Positions 6,689-13,251 of a stretch of DNA of 26,501 nucleotides are shown here, piece after piece. Made by a program: the position numbers and the translations under genes. The DNA is taken from assembly GCF_000955955.1 (NCBI RefSeq), contig NZ_JYJG01000006.1:1-26501 (forward strand). The letters are read 5' to 3'. The notes beneath the pieces were generated by a model that saw only the letters and a program-made list of their open reading frames with translations, was not told where the DNA came from and ran no database searches. The DNA comes from Lentzea aerocolonigenes. Lineage in GTDB: Bacteria; Actinomycetota; Actinomycetes; Mycobacteriales; Pseudonocardiaceae. Within the stretch, counting starts at the first letter, position 1. Every line of letters starts with the position of its first letter.

Positions 6689-8125
6689 ATGCTCCCACCA
6701 GGTGGACGTATATCGGGTGTGCGGCTCGCCCGGCTGCTCGGGTCGTGGCGGCGCGGTGGCGCGCGGCAGGGGTCGGCTGATCTCGCGGCGGCGGTCCGGC
6801 TGCTGGTCACGGACGGCCGGTTGCCGGTCGGCACGCGGCTGCCGTCCGAGCGCGAGCTCACCGACGCGCTGCCGGTGAGCCGGACGACGATCACGGCGGC
6901 TTTGGACCAGTTGCGGGCCGAGGGGGTGGTGGAGTCGCGGCGCGGGTCAGGATCGTGGATCAACGGACCGGTCGGTACCGGCGGTGGGATCACCGGCTTC
7001 GACGACACGTTGATCGATCTGTCCCGCGCCGCGCCTCCCGCGTTGCCGTCGGTGCGGTCGGCGATGGAGGCGGCGATGCTCCAAATGCCGGAGCACCTCG
7101 CGACGCACGGGTACGACGAACGGGGGCTTTTGCTGCTGCGGCAACGGATCGCCGACCGGTATGTCGCACGTGGACTGCCGACGTCCGCCGATCAGATCGT
7201 GGTGACGTCGGGGGCTCAGCACGCGTGGGCGCTGGTGCTGCGGCTGTTCGTGGGACCCGGTGATCGCGTCCTCGTGGAGCAACCGAGTTACCCCAACGCG
7301 CTGGAAGCGGTGCGTGCGTCGTTCGGGGTCCCCGTGCCGGTGCCGATGCTGTCGGACGGCTGGGATGTGGACGGGTACGAAGCCGCCCTGCGTCAGGCGG
7401 GCCCCCGATTGGCCTATCTGATCCCGGAGTTCCAGAACCCGACCGGGCTGCTGATGTCGGCCGGGCAGCGGGAAGCGCTTTCCGCTGTACTGCGCAAGGC
7501 GCGTACGCCGATGGTCGTCGACGAGACGCTGGTGGAGCTGTCGCTGGACTCCGCGCCGATGCCGTTGCCGATGGCCGCGTTCGGCGGCGATTCGGTGGTG
7601 ACGCTGGGATCCGCGAGCAAGTCGCACTGGGGCGGACTGCGAATCGGGTGGATTCGGGCGTCGCTGGACATCGTGCACCGGTTGCTGTCGACCAGGGCGG
7701 CGATCGATCTGGGCACGCCGGTGTTCGAACAGCTGGTGCTCGCCGCACTGCTGGAAACGCCCGAACCTGTTCTGCGGCACCGGCGTGAGGAAGCCCGGGA
7801 GCAGCGGGACGCGACCGTGGCGGCGTTGCTGACGCACTGTCCACAGTGGAGCTTCTCGGTGCCTGCCGGCGGGCTCGGGGTGTGGTGCACGCTCGACGGC
7901 CCGGTGAGCACGCGAATCGCTGTCGTGGCGCAGAACCACGGCCTGCGGCTCGTGCCCGGTCCTCGGTTCGCGGTGCACGGCGGGTGCGAGAACATGCTCC
8001 GAGTGCCGTACACGCAGTCGTCCGAAGTGCTGCGTGAAGCCATCGGCCGTTTGGGTGTGGTGGCTGCATCTGTTGCAGGAACAGGGTTTCCTGCTGATGC
8101 GGAACTTTTGGGCCCGGTCGCGTGA
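6689..8125 (+). CDS. MocR/GntR-family PLP-dependent transcription regulator (YczR-like)
   Basis: 478 residues. The N-terminal GntR winged helix spans about residues 28-92, with LPVGTRLPSERELTDALPVSRTTITAALDQL cut by motif at 45-75 and the closing RRGSGSW at 84-90. The rest is a type-I aminotransferase-fold domain, with NPTG at 250-253, VDE at 277-279 and the PLP-binding SASKSHWGG containing Lys311. MocR proteins use PLP or a PLP adduct as a signal (family knowledge). The ATG at 6689 has no ribosome binding site and lies right after the operator, so a leaderless start is likely. It is divergent from the yczE-like gene, which it probably controls. Confidence 0.92.
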   Translation: MLPPGGRISGVRLARLLGSWRRGGARQGSADLAAAVRLLVTDGRLPVGTRLPSERELTDALPVSRTTITAALDQLRAEGVVESRRGSGSWINGPVGTGGGITGFDDTLIDLSRAAPPALPSVRSAMEAAMLQMPEHLATHGYDERGLLLLRQRIADRYVARGLPTSADQIVVTSGAQHAWALVLRLFVGPGDRVLVEQPSYPNALEAVRASFGVPVPVPMLSDGWDVDGYEAALRQAGPRLAYLIPEFQNPTGLLMSAGQREALSAVLRKARTPMVVDETLVELSLDSAPMPLPMAAFGGDSVVTLGSASKSHWGGLRIGWIRASLDIVHRLLSTRAAIDLGTPVFEQLVLAALLETPEPVLRHRREEAREQRDATVAALLTHCPQWSFSVPAGGLGVWCTLDGPVSTRIAVVAQNHGLRLVPGPRFAVHGGCENMLRVPYTQSSEVLREAIGRLGVVAASVAGTGFPADAELLGPVA

Positions 8126-8129
8126 GACA

Positions 8130-8170
8130 CGTCGGCCCGGTCTCCCGCAGCGGTGGAGACCGGGCCGACG
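8130..8170 (+). terminator. Terminator hairpin 1 after the MocR gene
   Basis: A perfect 16-bp stem (8130-8145 with 8155-8170) with a 9-nt loop, starting 5 bp after the stop codon. There is no T-run. It is the first of four hairpins in 8130-8315. Confidence 0.8.
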
Positions 8171-8187
8171 AACTTGCCACCGGGTTG

Positions 8188-8238
8188 ACCTGCGGCGGGG
8201 GACGACCCAGGGATTGGCGTCCCCCGTCCGCAGGTTTT
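8188..8238 (+). terminator. Terminator hairpin 2 with T-run
   Basis: ACCTGCGG (8188-8195) pairs with CCGCAGGT (8228-8235). GGGGGACG (8197-8204) pairs with CGTCCCCC (8218-8225). A small asymmetric bulge separates the stems and the loop is 13 nt. TTTT overlaps and follows the 3' arm. This is a good intrinsic terminator on the plus strand, backing up hairpin 1. Confidence 0.82.
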
Positions 8239-8245
8239 CCCGTGC

Positions 8246-8315
8246 GGTCCGAGAACTGCGGGGGCAGCGCGGCACTCGGACCAGACCCGACCTGCCAGGG
8301 CGCGGTTGGCAGGTC
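8246..8315. other. Two further hairpins between convergent genes
   Basis: Hairpin 3: GGTCCGAG (8246-8253) with CTCGGACC (8275-8282), and an inner CTGC/GCAG (8256-8259, 8264-8267). Hairpin 4: GACCTGCCA (8289-8297) with TGGCAGGTC (8307-8315) and a 9-nt loop. They could terminate the minus-strand secreted-protein gene or be part of a structured RNA. In 8316-8423 I see only a possible 19-codon ORF (8363-8422), listed as rejected. Confidence 0.5.
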
Positions 8316-8423
8316 AGGAAGACTGGGTTCCTTGCGTACAACGGGAAATGAGGGAAGGAGTTATGCGCGCGACGGAACGAGACGGTCACAAATCGCGCAG
8401 AGGGCAGAGATGTCCCGTCTGAC

Positions 8424-9194
8424 TCAGTCGGGTGACGTGCTCGGCAAGCCTTCGAGGCTGCCGGGTGAACGACCGTCGCGGCGCTGCTCGACCGACCACG
8501 TGGTGGGCGGGAACAGCGAGTTGTGCGACGTCAGAACGGCGAGCACGCCGCGCGTGCCGCCGGAGTTGTCGGTGTGGCCGGACGACGCGGAGGCCGTCGC
8601 GACCACGGGTGCCTGCTGCGGAGCGGGCAGCGGCGCGTTCTGGCCGGGCGTGGTCCAGTTGAGGTCGTGCGTCTGGACGGGCTCGGTCTTGGCAGGAGCC
8701 GGCACGGGCAGATCGGGCAGCTTCGGCTCGATCTTTTTGACCGGAACGATCTTCGGTGCGGGCGGAGGAGTCAGCGTGGCTTCCGCTGCCGCCTTCGCGG
8801 CGGCGATCTTGGCAGCGCGGACCTGGGCCTTGGCCTTGACGACCTCGGGCGGGGCCTGGTTCGTCACCGTGCCGTATCGCGTGTTGCCCTGTGAGCCGCT
8901 GGTGTAGTCGAGCACGGGCCCGGCGTCTTCGTCCGCGGGCTCTTCGTCGTGCGGCTTGGCGACCGGCGGCACGAGGCGCTGCGCCTGGTGGCGGTCGAGC
9001 ATGCGGTCGGTGAGCGCCTTGGCCCACCCGGCCGGATCCTCCATCAGCTGCGGGGTTTCGACGGCGGTCTCGACGGCCGGTGGTTCCTCGGGGCTGGCTG
9101 AGGCATCGGTCCCGCCCAGCAGCCAGGCAGCGGCGGTCAGGCCGCCGAGCGCAGCGGTCCGCAGCAGCAGTGCACGAACTCCACCACCAGCCAC
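8424..9194 (-). CDS. Secreted Ala/Pro-rich protein of unknown function
   Basis: 256 residues from a GTG at 9194. A cleavable signal peptide is clear: basic RALLLRT, hydrophobic core about residues 8-27, then SASPEE with cleavage near residue 33-35. The mature part starts with an acidic stretch and a probable helix (WAKALTDRMLDRHQAQRL, about 57-74). An Ala/Lys-rich helix (about 118-140) and a long Pro/Ala linker follow. Only the C-terminal part, with SASSGHTDNSGGTRGVLAVL, looks more ordered. There is no catalytic motif, sortase signal or membrane anchor. I do not recognise the family. It is divergent from the subtilase gene across 177 bp, but nothing links their functions. Confidence 0.78.
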   Translation of the reverse strand: MAGGGVRALLLRTAALGGLTAAAWLLGGTDASASPEEPPAVETAVETPQLMEDPAGWAKALTDRMLDRHQAQRLVPPVAKPHDEEPADEDAGPVLDYTSGSQGNTRYGTVTNQAPPEVVKAKAQVRAAKIAAAKAAAEATLTPPPAPKIVPVKKIEPKLPDLPVPAPAKTEPVQTHDLNWTTPGQNAPLPAPQQAPVVATASASSGHTDNSGGTRGVLAVLTSHNSLFPPTTWSVEQRRDGRSPGSLEGLPSTSPD

Positions 9195-9284
9195 AGGATC
9201 ACCGCCCGTCCACCGTTCAGGTCACCGCCAACGCACAGCGCCGTCGGAGGTCGACGTTGAGCTATGTCTAGCACTGGTGAGTGA

Positions 9285-9309
9285 TTTTGCGAACCAACTC
9301 GGCGCAAAA
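9285..9309. repeat. Inverted repeat in divergent intergenic region
   Basis: TTTTGCG (9285-9291) and CGCAAAA (9303-9309) separated by 11 bases, in the 177-bp gap between the secreted-protein gene and the subtilase gene. It could be an operator or a weak hairpin. I see no convincing promoter hexamers around it. Confidence 0.3.
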
Positions 9310-9371
9310 CACTCGGAAGGGCGTTCCCGTGCGGCTGTCCGGGTTGCCCTGATCAGGCATGAACACCGTCA

Positions 9372-10286
9372 GTGTCGTCATCGGATCGAGTGACATTGCG
9401 CCTCGCTCCCCTGTGGACCGTGTCGAGCCGGGGGATGGTGTCCGATGTGGACGCGCAAAAGCAGGTCAACAGCCTCTCTGAGCTGGTCGATCACGCCTCT
9501 CGTGCCCTCGGCCCTGTCCTGGTGCACGATGCGCTGGGACCAAACGAGTGTTTGCTCCGTTCGGGGGAACTGGTCGTCCTGCCGGCGGACGCACCCACCG
9601 TGCGCAAACGCTTGCGCGGCGTCTACTCGCACGAGGAGATCTCCGCGGGCGCCATCCGCATGCACCTGAAGGCCCCCGACCGGGCCCGCGTGGTCGAGAT
9701 CGCTCGTGAGGTCGGTGCCACTCCGAACCACGTCCACCTGGCCTGCCCGATCATGATCGGCACCTCCCGGCCGGTGGTCGGCGGCCGCCTCCCCGACCTC
9801 CTGGGCGAGGGCACCGTCGCGTTGCTCGACACCACTCTCGACGACCCGCACGGCTCTCTGGTGGCAGGCGTCCTGCGTCACCACGGCGCGTCCGTCCGCC
9901 CGTTCCCGGTCCTGACCGCCACGGGCTTCGGTGACGACCTCACGCTCGCCGCCGCCCTGCGCGCCACCCGTTCCCTGCCCGTGGTGCTCGTCGCTTCCGG
10001 CACCTATTCGTTCGACGACGAATGCCCACCGGTCCTGGCCTCCTGCGGCCCCAACGTGGTTGCCGCGGCGGGCAACGGCGCCTCCTCGCGCCCGTGGTGG
10101 CCGGCCGCCTTGCCTTCGGTGACCGCCGTCGGCGCCTCGGCTCCCTTCTCGGGTCACGGCTCGTGGGTCGACGTGGTCGTGGACGGCGTGGACGTTCCCG
10201 CCACGGTCGGCTCGACGCAGGCCCTCTGCACCGGCACTTCGTTCGCGGCCGCCCTGCACGCCGCCACCCTGGTTCCGGTGCCGTAA
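9372..10286 (+). CDS. Cytosolic subtilisin-like (S8) serine protease, compact
   Basis: 304 residues from a GTG at 9372; an ATG 21 codons later is a possible start, and no ribosome binding site is clear. There is no signal peptide, unlike most subtilases. Residues 1-145 match nothing I know and could be a regulatory or pro-domain. The S8 core follows: ALLDTTL with Asp153, PHGSLVAGVL with His160, VVAAAGNG with the oxyanion Asn235, and GTSFAAAL with Ser290. All catalytic residues are present. However, Asp and His are only 7 apart (about 30 in classical subtilisin), and the chain ends 14 residues after Ser290, so activity is uncertain. It converges on a CHAT protease gene and overlaps it by 133 bp. 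A partner role in a protease cascade is inferred. Confidence 0.8.
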   Translation: MSSSDRVTLRLAPLWTVSSRGMVSDVDAQKQVNSLSELVDHASRALGPVLVHDALGPNECLLRSGELVVLPADAPTVRKRLRGVYSHEEISAGAIRMHLKAPDRARVVEIAREVGATPNHVHLACPIMIGTSRPVVGGRLPDLLGEGTVALLDTTLDDPHGSLVAGVLRHHGASVRPFPVLTATGFGDDLTLAAALRATRSLPVVLVASGTYSFDDECPPVLASCGPNVVAAAGNGASSRPWWPAALPSVTAVGASAPFSGHGSWVDVVVDGVDVPATVGSTQALCTGTSFAAALHAATLVPVP

Positions 10287-12259
10287 CAGCTGAAACCCAG
10301 GTGTGCGACGGCCTTCGCGGCTTCGGCCGGGTGGTCGATCAGGCGGTGGACTTCGGTCATGGCCTCACTGACCTGCGCGTCCGGCACCGGCAACACGCTG
10401 GCGATCACGGCTCTGGTTCCTGCGTCGAGGAAGGCGCGGGCCAACCCTGATTCGCAGGCCGACAGGACGACCACTTCGGGTGGGTTCTCGATGCGAGCGA
10501 TGTCGTAGCCGTAGAGCGGACCGTCCTTCAGCTCCAGGTAGGAGAACAGAGGGTTGTCCGGGTGGACGTGGCCGTGCGCCGCGATGTGGACGATGCCGGC
10601 ACCTTCGAGTGCGCGCAACGCTCCATCCACAGTGGACTCAGCGATCAGCCCTCCGTGCTTTCGTTGAAGAGCGGTGACTTCCTGATGGCGGAGCGCGGGA
10701 CCGCTGATCCACACGCGCTCTGCTCTGCCGCGAGGTTCGCGCCAACAACTCAGCCGTGGCAGTACGTGAACCTTCTGCCGGAGCGCTGCCCACGGCATGT
10801 TGTGCAGCACTCCGTCCGGGACAACGACGACTTCCTCCGTCGCAGGCAGGAGATCGGTCACGACCGGACGGCCTGCTCGCAGCGCGAGTTTGGCTGTGCC
10901 GACGAGTTCGGCCGGATCGCTGATGATCCGCAGGCGTGCCCGCCCGTTCATCAGCGTTACCGCCGTCATCTGCCCTCCGCGTTCGACGAAGCTGACCAGC
11001 GGCAGGTCTGGCAGCCTCACCGCATCAGCCGATGATCTCGGTGTCGCGGCGAGCGCCACGCGGCGGACGTCTCGCTCCAGCGCCTCCATCGGCAAGCCGA
11101 ACGCCCTTGCTCGCCGCAAGCGCGTGAGTGCCTGCGCAAGTTCAGGCTGGTTGGGAGGCAAGGACATCGAGCCGGAGGCGCGGTGCTGCTCCGACCAGTG
11201 CAACACCTCACGTGGGGAGCGGGCGAGGCTCAGCGCGTGTCCGGTGAGCTCACGGCGTGGCCAGTCGCCGAGGTGCTCGTCGAGCAACCTGATCCCCGCA
11301 CGGCAAGCCGCCAGCGCACCACGCCGATCCGACCGGCGCGCCTGCGCCAGCCACCCGAGCGCCCGCGTCTGCACCGGCCCGCGAAACCGATGTGCCGCAA
11401 CAGCATCCAGCTCTCCGGCGGCGAGCATGAACTCGACGTCCGAGCCAGCGAGACGCAACGCCGGTACCGGATCTCCGTCGCGCAACGCACATCGCGCACT
11501 CAACACAGCCAACTCCGGCACGTGCCGCTTGCACCGCTTGAGCAACTCCAACGCGGGCGTCAACACCCGCCGCGCCTCCGTCGTGAGCCCGGCAGCCAGC
11601 AACGCCTCGGCCCGGTCGACCAGTGCCTCAGGCCGGCTCGTCGAATCGAGCCCGGCCTTCGCCGCCTCCTCGTACCGCCGCAGCGCGAGCGGCAGATCGC
11701 CGGCGAGCATCGCCACGAATCCCCTGTTGTGCAAGCACATCGCCGCACGCCCCGGCTCACCGATGGCCTGCAGCAACGTCTGGGCGGCCGCGAAGTCGGC
11801 CTCGGCCTCGGCCAGCTTCGTCGCGCCGCACCGCGCGATGCCACGTCCGACGAGGGCGTTGGCGAGCCACCGTTCGTCGCCGTACCGCCGCAACTCCTTG
11901 ATGACGGCGGTGAGCTCGGCGATCGCCAGCCGAGGTTCGGCGGAGTTGCAGAGGTGGAGCCCGCGCAGACACCTCGCCCTCGCCAGCTCCCGCCCGCGCA
12001 GGTGCGGCGTGGCGAGGTCGAGGTGCTGCAAGCTCTGCCTCCGCCGGCCACGATCCAGGTTGATCCACGCCAGCGTGAGGTGAAACCGCGCCTCACCGGT
12101 GAGCCGCAGCCCGCGCTGGGCGAACCGGCTGGCGACGTCGAGATGCCCGAGCTCGACGTGGGCGATGCTCAGGTCGTGCAGGGCATCGGCACGCTGGGCC
12201 TTCGAACCTCGAACCCGAGTCGTCGCGATGGTGGCCTGCGGGTCCGCGCTGGCGCTCAT
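10154..12259 (-). CDS. TPR-CHAT caspase-like protease
   Basis: 701 residues from the ATG at 12259, which overlaps the preceding stop as ATGA. Residues about 20-400 are helical repeats of TPR type, e.g. ALHDLSIAHVELGHLDVASR and NRGFVAMLAGDLPLALRRY. Residues about 430-660 form a CHAT domain with the catalytic dyad His562 (VHIAAHGHVH) and Cys602 (VVVLSACESG), both checked at the codon level. CHAT proteases cleave partner proteins on a signal sensed by attached repeats (family knowledge). The last 44 residues (Thr/Ala-rich, low complexity) are encoded antisense to the subtilase and are probably not part of the fold. Third gene of the sigma operon. Target unknown; candidates are the subtilase, the beta-sandwich protein or the sigma factor. 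Confidence 0.9.
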   Translation of the reverse strand: MSASADPQATIATTRVRGSKAQRADALHDLSIAHVELGHLDVASRFAQRGLRLTGEARFHLTLAWINLDRGRRRQSLQHLDLATPHLRGRELARARCLRGLHLCNSAEPRLAIAELTAVIKELRRYGDERWLANALVGRGIARCGATKLAEAEADFAAAQTLLQAIGEPGRAAMCLHNRGFVAMLAGDLPLALRRYEEAAKAGLDSTSRPEALVDRAEALLAAGLTTEARRVLTPALELLKRCKRHVPELAVLSARCALRDGDPVPALRLAGSDVEFMLAAGELDAVAAHRFRGPVQTRALGWLAQARRSDRRGALAACRAGIRLLDEHLGDWPRRELTGHALSLARSPREVLHWSEQHRASGSMSLPPNQPELAQALTRLRRARAFGLPMEALERDVRRVALAATPRSSADAVRLPDLPLVSFVERGGQMTAVTLMNGRARLRIISDPAELVGTAKLALRAGRPVVTDLLPATEEVVVVPDGVLHNMPWAALRQKVHVLPRLSCWREPRGRAERVWISGPALRHQEVTALQRKHGGLIAESTVDGALRALEGAGIVHIAAHGHVHPDNPLFSYLELKDGPLYGYDIARIENPPEVVVLSACESGLARAFLDAGTRAVIASVLPVPDAQVSEAMTEVHRLIDHPAEAAKAVAHLGFSCYGTGTRVAACRAAANEVPVQRACVEPTVAGTSTPSTTTSTHEP

Positions 12260-12627
12260 GCGACGAACCACCCCGTCGTCAGACCGAGCGACGGCACGGT
12301 CACACACACCGGCCCTGGCACGACGTCGGCGCGGAACCAGCCCTCGGCGTCCGGCCGAACCGCCTCGGCCGACCTGGGCGAGCGGACCTCGACGGTGACG
12401 CCCTTGTCGTCCAGCACGCCGGTCAGCCGCAGTCCGGACGGCGATGGATCGAGCTGCAGGTACATCCGGCCGGCCCCGACGTGGAACACGAGCTGGCGGG
12501 ACGGTCCGCGCACGGGCTCGTCGACGGGCTCCATCGGGGCGAAGCCGGTCGGGCGCGGAGCCAGTACGGGCGGCGGCACGTCCGAGCTGAGCAGGGAGGC
12601 GATCTCGTCGAGCAACGGGTCCCTCAT
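12256..12627 (-). CDS. Small probable beta-sandwich protein between sigma factor and CHAT
   Basis: 123 residues from the ATG at 12627, with ATGA overlaps at both ends (sigma stop before, CHAT start after). The N-terminal 35 residues are Pro-rich and flexible, preceded by a short helix (PLLDEIASLL). From about residue 44 to the end, alternating hydrophobic strands (QLVFHVGAG, MYLQLD, LRLTGVL, VTVEVRS, GWFRADVVPGPVCVTV) look like a small beta-sandwich of carboxypeptidase-regulatory or Ig type. I recall similar proteins between ECF sigma and CHAT genes in other actinomycetes; their function is unknown to me. It could be an anti-sigma factor, the protease substrate or an adaptor. Confidence 0.82.
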   Translation of the reverse strand: MRDPLLDEIASLLSSDVPPPVLAPRPTGFAPMEPVDEPVRGPSRQLVFHVGAGRMYLQLDPSPSGLRLTGVLDDKGVTVEVRSPRSAEAVRPDAEGWFRADVVPGPVCVTVPSLGLTTGWFVA

Positions 12628-13154
12628 CGCTGGTCCTCCAGCTTCCGGCGCAGCGCTGCCAGGCACCGCGTGCGGGTCTGGCCGACGCTCGTCACCTTCA
12701 TCCCCAGGGCCTCGGCAACCTGTGCATAACTCAGCTCGGGGCTGTGGGCAGCGATGCACAGCAACCGCTGGCACCGCTCGTTCAAGGTCATCAGCGCGGT
12801 CCACAGCCGGCGTTGCCGATCACCAGCCACCGCGACCTCCTCCGGCGCGGGCAGAGTCGACGCCGGCTCCCAGCGGTCGAGCGAGACCTCGCGGCCGCGG
12901 GCGCGCACGACGGCGATCGACTGCCGGGTGGCGGTACGGACCAGCCACGTGCCCAGCGCCTCGGGTTGACGGACGCGGGTGAGATGTTCGGCCAGGCAGA
13001 GCCAGGTGCACTGGTAGACGTCGGCGGCGTCGGCGTGGCTCAGGCGGAACGATCTGGGCACCGACCAGACCAGGCGGGAGTAGCGTTCGACCAACAACTC
13101 CCAGCCCGCCGCGCCGGCACGGGCCGCGAGGAGAACCTCTGTGTTCGAGTCCAT
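12624..13154 (-). CDS. ECF-type RNA polymerase sigma factor
   Basis: 176 residues, the usual ECF length. Region 2 (about residues 18-88) includes LLVERYSRLVWSVPRSFRLS, DAADVYQCTWLCLAEHL and TWLVRTATRQSIAVVR. Region 4 (about 118-172) includes LNERCQRLLCIAAHS, LSYAQVAEALGM and a recognition helix ending LAALRRKLE. There is no region 3 or C-terminal extension. It starts at the ATG at 13154, without a clear ribosome binding site. A small inverted repeat, GGAGT-CGA-ACTCC (13162-13174), sits just upstream and could be an operator. No membrane anti-sigma factor is present; instead the downstream genes encode a beta-sandwich protein and a CHAT protease, so control may be proteolytic or by partner binding (inference). 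Confidence 0.92.
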   Translation of the reverse strand: MDSNTEVLLAARAGAAGWELLVERYSRLVWSVPRSFRLSHADAADVYQCTWLCLAEHLTRVRQPEALGTWLVRTATRQSIAVVRARGREVSLDRWEPASTLPAPEEVAVAGDRQRRLWTALMTLNERCQRLLCIAAHSPELSYAQVAEALGMKVTSVGQTRTRCLAALRRKLEDQR

Positions 13155-13207
13155 GCCATTTGGAGTCGAACTCCGGCGTCAAGGCTCCACGCCTCACCCG
13201 AAAGTGG

Positions 13208-13251
13208 GTTGTCCACAGTTGTGGAGGAACTCATCCACACCTGTGGACAAC
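13208..13251. terminator. Hairpin made of DnaA-box-like sequences
   Basis: GTTGTCCACAG (13208-13218) pairs perfectly with CTGTGGACAAC (13241-13251). After one mismatch, TGTGGA (13220-13225) pairs with TCCACA (13234-13239), leaving an 8-nt loop. It contains TTGTCCACA (13209-13217) and its inverse (13242-13250), the preferred actinobacterial DnaA box, plus two partial boxes. It touches the stop codon of the aminotransferase gene, so termination is the simplest role. Confidence 0.6.

Noticed and set aside
8363..8422. 19-codon ORF with GGAG two bases before its ATG
   Set aside because: The spacing is too short, the peptide has no feature, and it lies after two terminators.
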